Assembly: GCF_047948215.1 (NCBI RefSeq)
Contig: NC_134456.1
Location: 15,904,230-15,968,229 of the forward strand
DNA: 64,000 nucleotides
From: Lycorma delicatula
Taxonomy: Eukaryota > Arthropoda > Insecta > Hemiptera > Fulgoridae
Reading direction: 5' to 3'
Notes under the pieces: generated by a model
Seen by the model: only the letters and a program-made list of their open reading frames with translations
Databases searched by the model: none
What the model was told of the DNA's origin: nothing
Translations under genes and position numbers: made by a program
Part shown: piece after piece, positions 13,020 to 26,046 of the stretch
Layout: each line of letters opens with the position of its first letter
How positions within the stretch are numbered: the stretch's first letter is position 1

Positions 13020-15840
13020 GAGAACAGCAGTACTAAACACTAAAGACAGCTGAAAATTTGACTGAAAATATTTTGGAATAAATTATTAAAAAAGTTGCAT
13101 TTAAAGATTTATTGTAAATCAGTTTAAAAGTTTATGTTTTAAATAATTTCCATTATCAATCTTCGCAGACAAAGATATAGCAAAATGTATAAACAATACA
13201 GCCTTTAGCACTTTTAATGTGAAATGTAGGTTATCATGAAGTATTATCACTCAGAGAAGCAGGCCATGTTCACATATTAAATAAATAAATATATATATAT
13301 ATTTTATAGATGGAGCAATTTTGAAGGAGTGAGTTTACTGTAAATTTATGGTACCCCATATTAGTTCAATCTTTGTCGCCCAAATTCCAAAAATAATTGG
13401 AATGAATCGTTTTATATAAAACTGAAAATTTAAATAATGGTTTGTTTTAAGCAATAAAAGATTTTTTCTACGTTGAGTACTATTTACCTTTCTTAGCTTC
13501 ATTCTTTTATAACATGTTGTCGCGTTTTGGAACCACTTCATTACTCAACATAGAAACTATAGTGATCTTAGCAGAAAAGATAATAGTAATAATTATTTTA
13601 ATAAAATAATAAAAACATTATTAATTAAGAAACAGAAAATCTTTATTGGAAAAAAAAATTTTTATTTAAAAAAAATTTTAATTAATATTTAAAAAAAAAC
13701 CTATATTTCCCAATTTAAGTTTATTTAATATTTAAAGAATTTAATCATTTTCAATACTTACGATGTAAATTAAAATAATATGTAATAAGTTGCCAAAAAA
13801 AAGTAATGTGATGTACTCATATAACAATTTTTAAGACTACTGGTATCTATCTTAATGCAGCTATGTTGATTGGATAGGAGATTATAACTAGTTTGCATTC
13901 TTTTTTCATGTACTAAGTATACCAGTAAGTTTTTATACCTCTGGAACATCAAGCCACGTATAATTAAGTTGGCCAGGTCTCAAACTATTCCACTCGACAC
14001 AAGAAAGTAAATACTACCTTTCTGCACCATTTTGAAACATAGTAATGCTGTAGTATATTTTCTGTACTAATCTTATTTACAATTAGTGTATATTTATGAT
14101 GTATTTGTTTTGTATTTCCCATATAGCGTATGAATGAAGATAATATTGTTAATGAAAAGAAAATTTGAGCATCTGTAGCCTTGCTTTCAGAATTCACTTG
14201 TATGTAGTATTTAATTTAGATTATTCTTTCAATTTTTTGTTGTTTTGTTTGAATAACCTATGTTTTCATTAAACCAAATTTAGGTGACTGCAGAGTGCAT
14301 TGTAATTACATATTTCCAAATTATTATTTTACATACTGATAGCATATCAGTAATGTGGTTGTGTGGTGGCCTGGTGTGTGTGTTTGAGTGTTAGTTTAGC
14401 CTTGTATTAATTTAGATTTTTTTGTTTAATTTAATCTTTTGTTATATTTATATAAATGTTATTATTTTAAAGATATTAGAAATTATATGGAAAAATTATA
14501 AATATGAATTTGTTAATAAAAATGCATAATCTATTTGTAATATTTATGGTTGTATATACATAAAAATCATACGTTTAGTAAGAAAGATAGTTTAACTTAA
14601 GTATTAGCTTTTTTTAATTTATCAGCTAGTCTCTTTATACATTCAAATTTTAAGATAAGATATGGCCTAATTTATTAATTATTGTCTTATCCTTAGGTGA
14701 ATAATTATTGTAAACTTAATTATTGTTAACTTATTACAATGATTATATTTTAACGTATTGTAAAATTAGTTTTAAATGTATTTAATGAATTAATCTATAT
14801 AGATTTTGAAAGTAATGCCTCTAATTAAATTAAATTTTTATTTATTATTTTTTATTATAAAATAATAATTAATACTCACTTTTTGAATACCTGGAAATAT
14901 ATTTGCATAAGATTTTATTTTAGTAGTATAATCTGAAGTTTTATTTACGGTGTTAATAAAAATGTATTAATAATTTATAAATATTATAATTAATAAATTT
15001 TTATTAATAATACTTGTCTAAAAAGCTTAAGTTTAATAACCACTTAAAGAATAAGTTTCATTAACACAATCTGCCAATTAATAAATTGTAGTTCTGAATA
15101 GATCTTCTGGAAGTACATTTCCAGAATGTTTTCATATTGATATTTGTTTTTAGAGTAAACTATTAAATTGCATCATATATTTCACCCTTTTTCTCTTGTA
15201 ATATCCTTCCCATGATGCTTTTTTCTTTATTGAATCCAGCAATAGTTTTCTTTGAATTATTTTTAATTAGTTAATTTTATTAAAACTTTTTCTTGGTAAT
15301 TAATTTATCATAAAACAACAATTGACTTTCAATAATGCATATAGCATTAATGATATTTTGAAAAATTAATTGGCAGTTTTATGTACTATTATCTCCACTC
15401 CTACAGTTTGTATAACTAGTTTTTCATCTTAGCTATAAGTATTGTGTTGAATAAGTACATTTGTGGTTAGGAAATGTATTTATTTTTTAGTAGAAAGTAC
15501 CATTTGTTCTATTCTATACCTGCTGAAAACTTTAGTTACTTAAATTCATCTTATACTTTCACATACATATGGCAAAACCAATCTCATAAAAATAATATTA
15601 CAAACATTTTTAAAAGCTTGCTTTATACTTTTGTCATACTTTAATAGAATTATTATCATGCACTGCATAAGTTTAATTAGTAGGTTAATTTGGATTTCAA
15701 AAGATAACATCATGTATTGAAATTTCTAATATATTTATAAAATATCAAACAAATTTTTAATCAAACGGTTACTATACAAAGTAACGAAATAGTAGAGTTT
15801 TTGCATAGTGAAGTTTTTATTTCATTTACTTAATTAACTA
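13020..15840. other. AT-rich region, nothing recognised
   Basis: Only short chance frames (60-70 codons) occur. No domain, splice-bounded coding stretch or transposon terminus could be supported. Confidence 0.5.
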
Positions 15841-15849
15841 TTACAATTT

Positions 15850-16400
15850 TCGCCAGGGGCTATGGAACTTAAAAAAATATCACATCTTAAGGAAACATCA
15901 TACATAAGGAACTATCACAGAGCTGAGTGAATCATCAGGAGCTGTGTCTCAACATCAACATACTGCCTGCCAAAAATCATCTGTATGTGTATATATATAT
16001 GATGATGATGATAAAATGTCAAATTCAAAAGTACAAAAACTCCTGTACCAAGTTTTTGTCATTTTTTTAATGTCAAACAGCTATCGGATTTGTCATCTGC
16101 GACCCCAAAAACAGCACATAGCCATTTTTTAGATTTTGTAATTTTTTACACCTGCACCCTTAATTTATCCTCTTACAGGTGGATGTTTGTAAAAGTAATG
16201 GTGGAATATTCTATTGTCACCCGACCGACCTTGGTAACTGTGCAAAATTTCATCTATAGGCAATGCCTGACATTGGCTATAGATGAAATTAAGTATGTTA
16301 ACTTAAGAATGCAAAATCTGAGGACAAACATGAAAAATACCGTTGCAAGTTAAAGAAAAGCAACTAATTTATATGACAACGTTACAACAGATTTAAGATA
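15850..16400. other. mixed-composition segment with a strong hairpin, unassigned
   Basis: Composition is more mixed than in the flanks, and plus-strand frames of 62 and 87 codons overlap, but neither translates to a recognisable domain. A 20-bp inverted pair with one mismatch sits at 16246-16265 and 16271-16290. The text GACCTTGGTAAC and similar lines near 19400 suggest repeat-derived material, but no element ends were found. Confidence 0.3.
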
Positions 16401-19400
16401 ACATTGTCATAACACAAAAAAAATCTGTATCGGAAGAAATGTTAAAAACTAGACAATCTTATTTAACTCATAAATTTGTATAATTAAAGGTTTCACATGC
16501 ATGTTTGTAGATTGATTATTACAAGAAATCAAAGTAATTGAACAAAATATTTTAACAGTTTGCTATTGTAATTTCAGGTAAAATCAATGAAAATAAATAA
16601 TGTATGAATGGTATTTTTATAGATAAAACTATTTTTGAGTTCAATGAGTGTATTGTGTTATAAGTAATAGATACAATTCATGAATGTAGGAAACTGAAAA
16701 TGCATACAATACCTAGACACACATTTTGAGGAAATGCAGTATCTAAAATTGTTTGGTATAGTTTAATGAAAAATTATGTATTTGGACCTTTTTGCGTAAT
16801 TGAAAAAAAAATGTATAGAAATATTGATCTTAACATGTTTTAAATAAGATAAAAATAAAACTTTTCATATAATTTAACCACTGATATAATATTAAATATC
16901 ATTGGCCCAAACTACTCTCTGAAAAAAGTTCTCTTAGATTATCAAATTTAAAAAAATACTTTGCATTTTTTAATAAATAATGGTCGTACAGTTGATGCCA
17001 ACTGAAATGAAAAAATTAAAAACTCAATGAACTAATAAGTAAAATATCATTTATTTATATTTAATTTTTTGGGGGGTTTTCAATATCATTGTAATTCCAT
17101 ATCTTAACCTCCAAAATGTCCTTCCTTGTTATTTTGTAATTTTTGTTTGATCAGAAAGTTCACTTATATCCAGACTTGTAATTTTACTCAAGTTTGAAAA
17201 GATCTGGTAATGCGTTTAAAGACTTTATCACAAAAACAAAAAACAGAGTATTTCAATTTATGGGTTCCTTCATATTGCACTATACAATACTAATGTAGTA
17301 TATATTATAAAAAAGAAAGAAATAATGTTAAGTGATACAAACAAAAAAATTTAATAAAACAGAATATTATTTTTCCATCCTGGCAACAACTAACTAGTTA
17401 ATAATCAGTTTTTTTTTCTAAATGAGATGAATTTTATAACCTGTGAAAAATGCTAAGATTGTCCAGATTTATACAGAATCATGCATAAGTGAGATTTTTT
17501 ATAACAATATCAGAGATGTACTTCTTCAACATGGAAATCAACAAGCACAAATATAATATTAATACAAATAATAAAAAGAAAAATGAAGTGGGAAAATAAA
17601 TATTATTAACTTGACAATGCATAAGGAATGGTAATTTACTCCAACTGATTGATTGTATGACAAAGAAATAATCAGAACAATAATCGCTCACTAAAAGTTA
17701 TTAACCACATCAGAATGAAGAAAGTCATAAAAAAGAGAATTTAGGGAAAGTAAGTTCTATTCATACTAACCACTAAGACAGAATATACTTGATTGGGGAC
17801 AGAGCACTCAGACATGAGTTGCTATACTCGGGTCCTTTATATTGCTCAATGGACCAATGCTCTCCATTGGTCCATCAATCCTAATCACTTAACTTATTTA
17901 TGTATTCATTTAACACAAATTCTAAATAATTTCTTTTATAAATAACAGTTTATAATATAAATAAATAAATAATGAAATATTATAAAAAGAGTTGGTCTAC
18001 TTATGTGAATTGAAAATTGTTAGTGATGCATAACTATATATCTTGCAGCAAGTAATTTAAAACAATATTCTTGTTAGTTACTGATATTTCAATAATACTA
18101 AAATAATAGACTAGTTGAAAGATAGGTATGTAGGTTTCATTCTATCTACCTGTAATCAGTACTTTGTTTTTTTTATTCATCAAAAAAAGTAAATTTTATT
18201 ATTCAAGCTATTTCATTGAGTAATGAAAGTTTTGGAATTCCATTCTTTTAAATTTATTTTTAGTTTCAGGAAATTTTAATGGATTTTTTCATGCTTTTTT
18301 TTATTATTTTCAATTAATATTAGATTATTTTTTAAATTAAAAGAATTTCTTAGAAAATGTTCAAATATTTCAGAAAATGGTTGGAAATAGTAAAGATAAT
18401 CTTGAGCTAATAATAAATTTATTTTTTCCAAGAAAAAAAAAGTTAACCTTTGGTATAGTTAAGAAGAATTAAGCATGTAGAGCATGACAATTTAGAAATT
18501 GATGAAGTGTTTATTTGATTTATTTCAGGTATTGATGAATATTCAGATTCTGCCTCAATTGATTACTCTGAAAAGTACTTTATTCTGACAATGATAATGA
18601 TGCATGACTAAAAAAAAAATTAAAGGTTTAAAAAAAATTTAAAAGGTTTTTGTGTTACTTTTTAACAAGTAAAGTTAAAACTTAGAGCCATGAATGGCAT
18701 TCAACTCTCAGAAAAATAGATATTTGATTAAATTTTCATTGGAATTCAGTATAAAACTCTTATGATGTTATAATAGATTTGAATTTCATACGAGTTCAAT
18801 TGAGTTTAATGCCAAAGATATTTCAATGTTTCAGTCTGAAAATGCTTAAACATTTCCTGTAATTCAAGAAATTTGGAAAGAATTTGTAATAATTCTTATA
18901 AATCTGAAATAATGATTCATCCATTAATTTTGAATCATGTGACCGAAAAAGAAAAATGTTATTATTAGATAATATTAATATGTTATCATTGGAATTGTTT
19001 CATCTAATGTATAAGACAAAACTAATCTTTTTTTAAAAAAATGAAACTCAAAAAGCTAATGTAATTACTGTCACAGTGACAAATTTACAGCTTCAATGTG
19101 TCTTAAACAAATCTAACCTCCCAGTTTTTATTTATTTTTTTTTTTAACAGTCTAGTATTTTGCAGGTATTACTTTCAATTAATCCCTGTTTCATTAATGT
19201 AGCATATATATTAATAAGAAAGTATGTTCTAAAACATTTAGTTTGTAATAATTTATCTGCTATTAAAATTATTTTTATCGTTATTTTTATTTGTATTTCA
19301 TTAATTATCCCAGGCGATTTTCCTGTAAACTATGTACAATACAAAAAAATGACCTAAACAAAAGTTACTCAGATCAGAGGGGGGGACACCTCATGGTGAC

Positions 19401-20392
19401 CTTAAACTTGACCATGACCGTTATTCCAAGGTTAACACCCTTTTTTGAATAGAATGATGTATTTTTGACCCCACCAATGAAAAGAGCAGAAAATTTTACA
19501 TTAAAGTATGTAGTCTCACATGTATGACCGGCTAACCAGCTAACCATCAAAGATAGTTAAGCAATAGTGTAAAGTCATTTTTATGCCCTTTTCCATAGTT
19601 TGCGAGATAAATGGCCTGGAATATATTCTAGTAATATTTTATGACCTGCAAAAATGTGTAACTCTAATTAACATTATCTCCATATAACACTATCACCTAT
19701 ATTTTTCTTTTTATATATATATATATATATATATAGATATATAATTTAAATACTCTATGTTCATGTTCATATATTGTTTTACATTAAAGATTTTGTAACC
19801 TATGTCTAATATTTACTTTTGATCTTTATTTTTACTGTTTAATATTCATTTACTTATAATTCAAAGAAATTATTTTATTAATTTATTCTAATACAATGTG
19901 CAACCTTACAAAAAAAAATAGCTGTTGTGCAGTTTAAAAAATAAAATGTAGAGATTTGTTGTTTTAAACAATTTGTTTTTTAATTACTAATAACATTTTT
20001 GTAATTTAGCTGCTAACTTATTGTGTTTATAATTTGTCTATAATTTTATTGTAATTTGTGGGCTGACAGAAGATTGATTGATAATATATAAAAAATATTT
20101 ACTTAATAATTTAATTCTTAAAATTTTATTGGCACTGTTTGTTCATCTATGGAGCAATGGAATAAAATGTTGTTGCCATTTATGTAAAAATCTTGTATCT
20201 GAGATTATTAAAAGTGATAATACTTTTTTTTTAAATGATAAATACTACTTGTCAATTTATCTTCTGTCTGCATCAGAATTTTTAAATTAATTATTGCACT
20301 GGCAGTAATAATGATAACATAAAGGTGACAATGTCTTAATTATCAGTAGACTCTATCTAACATAATCTGTTTAGTAGATAATATATTATAGT
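16400..20392. other. AT-rich region, no supported gene
   Basis: No family was recognised. Points of note are an 11-bp perfect inverted pair around 17849-17875, a (TA)n tract near 19715, and a less AT-rich patch at 19375-19560 with GACC-rich near-repeats. None is open over a useful length. Confidence 0.5.
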
Positions 20393-21394
20393 GTAATGTG
20401 TTGATTAAAGACTTTAATTGTGTAAAATAATTTTTATTGTTATTATTATTGTCATACATTGTATTTTATATTCTTCATGGAAAATTAAATGTTATTTTAG
20501 CCTAATCTTGTCTTATTTACTTCCCTTGTGTTCTCTGAAAGTATGTATACATTAAAATCTGCATACATTTTTATAACTTTATACATGACAATTTCACAGA
20601 TGTTAGTGTTTTTGCGGAATAGTATTGGTGATTTAGGTTTATAAAGAAATTATTTTTATATTAAAAAAAAGTATATAATTTTTTTTTAATAACAGCCTTC
20701 AGTAAATGTTTTGATTAGTTGGAGTTTTTTTTGATATAATTGATTTGATATGGTGAAAACAATTGACAAGTATTGAAGATGGTATAGTTGGTATGTTATA
20801 TTTTCAATAACTTTGCTACTGTTCAGAGTTAATAAATTTATGAATAAGTGAATGCTTATGTTACTTATCTGTTAAAACAATTTTTTTTTTAATCAGTAAC
20901 AAGAAATTTACGAGGTTTGTTAAAAAAATATGTAGACTAACATCATAAAACAAAATGTACTTTATTTAGAGGTTACTTGTCTGGGTCCACTTCAAAGTAC
21001 TCTCTTCCCCGATGCACACACTTATCCCAATGGTGTTTTTAATTTTGGAAACAGTCCTGGAACACTTCTTTTGTGATGTTCTTCAGTTCCTTCGTCGCAT
21101 TTGCCTCAATCTCGGGAATCGTCTCAGATCTTCTTCCTTTCAAAGGTCTTTTGAGTTTGGGGGAACAAGAAGAAGTCACAAGGAGCAAGTTCAGGTGAGT
21201 AGGATGAGTGGGAAAGAATAGTGATCGAGTGTTTGGCCAAAAACTCATGAGTTCTGAGGGCTGAATGGGTTGGAGCGTTGTCGTGATGAAAACACCAGTC
21301 ACCACTCTCATAAAATGATCTCGAAATCTCATAACATGATCCAACTGATATCCCCACACTCTTCAGCAAGCTCTCTGATGGTCATATGTCAAAA
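20393..21394. repeat. ~1-kb direct repeat, copy A (carries a truncated mariner)
   Basis: From GTAATGTGTTGATTAAAG at 20393 this block is nearly identical to 22931-23994, with only scattered substitutions and a 3-nt length difference at CCCTTGTG / CCCTTGTTGTG. Both copies contain the left mariner terminus after a TTTA and then mariner coding sequence. Copy A stops at GGTCATATGTCAA (about 21393), where BEL-derived sequence begins. Copy B has an extra ~68-bp inverted insertion described in the findings. Confidence 0.9.
20911..21392 (-). pseudogene. irritans-type mariner transposase, truncated copy
   Basis: The terminal repeat CGAGGTTTGTTAAAAAAATA follows TA at 20909-20910. Minus-strand frames read HHDNAPTHSALRTHEFLAK and SYSPELAPCDFFLFP, giving two catalytic acids separated by 34 residues (the D34D mariner signature). 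In another frame comes GRRSETIPEIEANATKELKN, the family C-terminus. The frame shifts between these parts, so it is not functional. The element is cut at about 21392 by the junction with the BEL copy, and its N-terminal half is absent. Confidence 0.85.
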
Positions 21395-22930
21395 GATAAG
21401 TTGCAGGTCTACTACCATAATTTAAGTCAGGGGTTTATTTAAGAGTAAGCTGAGTTCATAAGGTAACTAGGACTAAATTCCATTGTTGCGATCAACATGT
21501 TTGGTGGTGTGTTGTTTTATTTGCCTTGAATTTCGAGACATTCACGTAATTGGCTCATAATAAGTAGAACAAGGCGCAGGGTTTGCGCTTCTGCGAGCTC
21601 GATTAGCTAGTTCAGAGGGATACGATGTAGGACATTCAAGATGTCCGGACGAGGCCTACAGCGAAGGCAATAAGCTGAGTTATTAAATCACTAATGCAAA
21701 TGTCTACCAAGGCATTTACATTGGTGGCATTCCAACGAGGCCAGGCTTATTACTATGAGACGTAAGAAGTCGAGGGTGTTAGACGACTCCTGTTAAAGCC
21801 CAAAAGGGCAAGGAAAGAGGGGGATAGTGTGGTGACCGGAATGTGACTAGGCGGGTGTCTTCCCCTATGGGTTGGGATGTTGCAGATCTACTCAGATGAG
21901 GCCTACAGCAAAGGCAAAAGCTAAGTTATTAAATCACCTATGCAAATGTCTACCGAGGCATTTACATCAGTGGCATCCCAACGAGGCCAGGCTTATTACT
22001 ATGAGATGTAAAAAATCAGAGGGCAATAGAAGACTCCTGTTAAAGTCCATCAGGGCTAGGAACCAGGGAAACAGGGTGACGACCAGATCGTCACTAGGTG
22101 TCTTCCCCTACGGGGTTGAGATGTTGCAGATCTACTAATATCTGGCAATACATTTTTTTACATCTACAGTCATAAAGATTCTATGCTTTCTAAGTCTAAT
22201 CACAATAGAAATTAAATCGTCCTGAACTACTGGACTGACACTTAGACAGTCATTGAGTGATATATTTGTATCAGTTTTGCAGAATGCATCAAATACCATG
22301 TGAAGTTTTGTTGTTGTACTGTCATTTTTTGTAACTGAGTGGTTGGAATGAAATATGAAGGATTTTATTTTTGCCAATTCTTTCCATATGGCCAAGTCTT
22401 ATGTATTCTTCCATAAAGTCTACGTATTGATCCTTGAGCGTTACATTCTTCTGCAATCTTTTTTCAAGCTGATAAAATCATCTGATTGCTCTGTCTCTTG
22501 AATTTCCCAGATCACTAATGTTAGATTTTACTGGTAAAGTTGTAAGAAAACGTCCTTCTTGATTTCTCGTTAGAGTCTTGGAGTAGTGTTCATCATATAA
22601 GGCATCTTCACCCATTAAGAGTGTTTCCTTATCTTTATGATGGTTTATTTCTTAAATTTCCCAAAATGATTGTAATTGTTTGTCAATGTTTTCAACAGCA
22701 GCAATACCACATTGGGCCTTTGTATTATTTTTTGTTAGACTTGGTGTGGTACCAGAGGTCACCCAACCAAGAATCATTTTCTGAAGTACTGGAGAACTGT
22801 GTATCAAGCAAAACTGGCCTACACACAATAAGTTGTAAAATATTTCTAAAATTAGCACATTAATTCGTTGAGGTTCATAGAATAAAGGATCTGCTCGAAA
22901 AATATTTTTTGGTTGGTTGCAATGTGAGAT
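21391..22930. repeat. copied BEL/Pao segment (source 28709-30283)
   Basis: This 1.5-kb block repeats 28709-30283 with very few changes, including the 726-bp insert inside the BEL reverse transcriptase. It carries reverse-transcriptase and protease pieces on the minus strand (about 22140-22395 and 22620-22860) and the two related ~230-bp units at about 21640-22130. Small deletions relative to the source occur at 21397-21420. The joins fall inside mariner sequence on the left and at the start of the second 1-kb repeat on the right. The copy is dead and partial: no LTR, gag or integrase. Confidence 0.88.
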
Positions 22931-23994
22931 GTAATGTGTTGATTAAAGACTTTAATTGTGTAAAATAATTTTTATTGTTATTATTATTGTCATACATTGT
23001 ATTTTATATTCTTCATGGAAAATTAAATGTTATTTTAGCCTAATCTTGTCTTATTTACTTCCCTTGTTGTGTTCTCTGAAAGTATGTATACATTAAAATC
23101 TGCATACATTTTTATAACTTTATACATGACAATTTCACAGATGTTAGTGTTTTTGCGGAATAGTATTGGTGATTTAGGTTTATAAAGAAATTATTTTTAT
23201 ATTAAAAAAAAGTATATAATTTTTTTTTAATAACAGCCTTCAGTAAATGTTTTGATTAGTTGGAGTTTTTTTTGATATAATTGATTTGATATGGTGAAAA
23301 CAATTGACAAGTATTGAAGATGGTATAGTTGGTATCTTATATTTTCAATAACTTTGCTACTGTTCAGAGTTAATAAATTTATGAATAAGTGAATGCTTAT
23401 GTTACTTATCTGTTAAAACAATTTTTTTTTTAATCAGTAACAAGAAATTTACGAGGTTTGTTAAAAAAATATGTAGACTAACATCATAAAACAAAATGTA
23501 CTTTATTTAGAGGTTACTTGACTGGGTCCACTTCAAAGTACTCTCTTCCCCGATGCACACACTTATCCCAATGGTGTTTTTAATTTTGGAAACAGTCCTG
23601 GTTCCAGGACTGTTTCCAAAATTAAAAACACCAAAATTAAAAACTGAAGAACATCACAAAAGAAGTGTTTCTTTTGTGATGTTCTTCAGTTCCTTCGTCG
23701 CATTTGCCTCAATCTCGGGAATCGTCTCAGATCTTCTTCCTTTCAAAGGTCTTTTGAGTTTGGGGGAACAAGAAGAAGTCACAAGGAGCAAGTTCAGGTG
23801 AGTAGGATGAGTGGGAAAGAATAGTGATCGACTGTTTGGCCAAAAACTCATGAGTTCTGAGGGCTGAATGGGTTGGAGCATTGTCGTGATGAAAACACCA
23901 TCACCACTCTCGTAAAATGATCTCGAAATCTCATAACATGATCCAACTGATATCCCCACACTCTTCAGCAAGCTCTTTGATGGTCATATGTCAA
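22931..23994. repeat. ~1-kb direct repeat, copy B
   Basis: Second copy of 20393-21394. Here it runs on without a break into the remaining mariner N-terminal sequence and right terminus (to 24429), so this copy preserves the original arrangement. It carries a double inverted insertion at 23572-23691 that is absent from copy A. Confidence 0.9.
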
Positions 23995-24429
23995 TTTGCC
24001 TGAACCAGGGTGTTAATTTTGTCTATGTGTGAGTCATCAGTTGACATGGAAGGACGTCATTGTCTTCAATCGACTGATGACCATCTTTAAAACGTCCATG
24101 CCAGTTAAAACATGTCGCATGCTTCACAGCAATGTCGCCGTAAGCCGTCTGAGCATATCAAAAGTTTCACTTGCAGATTTTCCGAGTTTAACACAAAATT
24201 TCACGTAACTTTTTGCTCATTCAAGTCACTCATTCTAAAATTCGTGAAACAAAAAAAACACACTTCACAAACAACTGCATAGCTAAGCAACCAATAATGA
24301 TATTTGCAATTAAAAAACTGCGTTGTAATCTGTCGATTTGTACGAACATGGCGACGCCAAGTGGATTTGACTGGAACCAACTGGACCTGAGCAATTCAAA
24401 CAGTCTATGTATTTCTTGAACAGACCTCG
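23452..24429 (-). pseudogene. irritans-type mariner, internally deleted, both ends present
   Basis: The left end CGAGGTTTGTTAAAAAAATA follows TA (23450-23451), and the right end ...AGACCTCG precedes TA (24430-24431). The ends are imperfect inverted repeats of about 28 bp. On the minus strand, 24230-24050 holds DNA-binding text in shifting frames (…SASETFDMLRRAYGDIA…), then KSVGISVGSCYEISRSFYES joins directly to the C-terminal catalytic part. The middle of the transposase, with the first catalytic acid, is missing. At 978 bp it is shorter than the usual ~1.3 kb. It also has frameshifts and an inverted insertion, so it is a non-autonomous relic. Confidence 0.88.
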
Positions 24430-24439
24430 TATATGGTAA

Positions 24440-25520
24440 GTACCAGGATTGTTTTTATAACTCCTTGCAAAAATATGAAGACAGTTTTTCAGAAAAAATT
24501 TTCTTTACTACTTTACATAATCTCCTTTCAACTATATACAATTAAAGAGCATCCAATGATGCTCAAGTTTTTCAATTCCATTCTTATGCTATGATTTATC
24601 AAAGTCTTCAGAATGGACATGTTTCAGCACCTTCATCATTTCATACAAATCTTTTTCCAGCAAGCCATTTTTCACATTTGGAAACAAATGATAAAAAGTG
24701 TTGAGTCTCATGAGTAGGAGGGATGCCAAAAGAATTTCATAGCATAATTTGAACAATCTTGCTGTTACCAAAAAGTAAGTTGGTACCATTCTCACGATAA
24801 AAAATATTTCTTTTTTGTTAAATCTGGTCACTTTTTTTATTTCCTCATTTAGAGGATCCACAAAGTTGTACGACATTACCAATTATCATTTTACTCTTAT
24901 CTAGAAACTAAATGAAGACTTTGTCATGATTACTCCAAACGACAGTAACCTCACTTTTTATCTGCTAATGGAACAATTTTCTCTTTCTTTAGAACAAGTT
25001 CCTTGGCTGTAACCCACCATTTTCTCTGTTCTTGTTTTCAAGTTAGTAGTAACATATCAAAGTTTCATCAGTTATTATTACAGGAAGAAAATCCCCCTTG
25101 ATTACATTGAAACAGCCACAAAACATGCTTAAAAATTTTTATTTGTTCATGCTTGTTATCAGGTGTCAGCAAACACAATAAAATATGATTCACTTATCCA
25201 TTTGAGATGTCTACTATCTCAGCAATTTTATATACTCCAAATCTTTTATTTTCCATCACCATATCATGGAATTTTTCATTGCCTTTGTTGTAACCTCAAC
25301 AGACTGTCCTGAATGTTAAGCATCATTTTTGCTTGTACGATCACTAAAAATAACCAAACCACTTAAAATTGTTAATCAATTAAACTGTTTTAATCGATGT
25401 GGATGACTCTTCATAATATTTATCCAGCTTGGCTTTAATTTCCTCTATGGTTTTGCCTCTCAAAAAGTAATGTTTGATCACCCCACAAAATTCTCTTTTA
25501 TTCATTTTTAATAAATTATA
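24440..25520 (-). pseudogene. Mos-like mariner transposase relic
   Basis: On the minus strand a methionine at about 25507 begins the reading MNKREFCGVIKHYFLRGKTI, followed by EEIKAKLDKYYEESSTSIKT. This is the N-terminus seen in SETMAR-related mariner transposases of many insects. It continues through VMENKRFGVYKIAEI and an (I)ITDETLI segment that fits the first catalytic acid, to a C-terminus GIEKLEHHWM…LKGDYVK near 24530-24590. Stops and frame changes are spread throughout. It lies only about 10 bp from the end of the preceding mariner, so two mariner families are abutted. Terminal repeats were not resolved. Confidence 0.8.
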
Positions 25521-25573
25521 ATACTTAATTGATTCAAACAACTGACAAAAGAATTAATTATGATGCACTTCAT

Positions 25574-25842
25574 TGAATCTTGGAGTTAGGGTATGAACTA
25601 CTCCCAAATAAAGTTCAATTGAATTTATGAAATAATGTTTTATTTTTATCATATAGAAGTGACTTATATGAATAATGGTAATTGTACTGTATAAATTATA
25701 ATCCTGTCCAAACATGTATTAACTGAACACTGCACGTTCACTTTTAGTTGGCAGCTCGACTTGAAGCTGACTGACTTGCACTGCCATTCCCGCCACAAGC
25801 ACACACATATGTAACCAAAACATATGCATTTAATTTACAGCA
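25574..25842 (-). mobile_element. probable 3' LTR of the BEL/Pao element
   Basis: Read on the minus strand, a purine-rich tract (AAGGTGGGCGGAA) about 200 bp after the integrase stop is followed by TGCTGTAAATTAAATGC, the expected order polypurine tract then LTR beginning TG. A possible CA end lies at 25574-25575 after AATAAA-type signals. The upstream LTR was not found, so the boundaries rest on TG…CA and position only. Confidence 0.5.
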
Positions 25843-26046
25843 TTCCGCCCACCTTGAAAACAACCTGTTTTCAACCTCAAAAAAAAATGAACAAAAGAAA
25901 ATTAAAATTAAAGAACACAAAATTGAACAAAATGTTTAAAACAAATAAAAACACAAAGTCAAAACAAATCAGGAAATACATAAATATATGAAAAAGTGGG
26001 TTATTATTAATATTTTACTGAACTTAAGACACTAGCTAAATTCTGT

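Noticed and set aside
18500..19120. Possible piggyBac-like acidic N-terminus (EYSDSASIDYSEKYF)
   Set aside because: Only a few residues; the following sequence gives no transposase text in any frame.
19375..19560. Tandem regulatory GACC motifs
   Set aside because: Only loose similarity among a few strings; more likely part of an unclassified repeat.
21872..22138. 88-codon plus frame in the repeated insert
   Set aside because: Not conserved as a frame between the two units of the insert and no recognisable domain.
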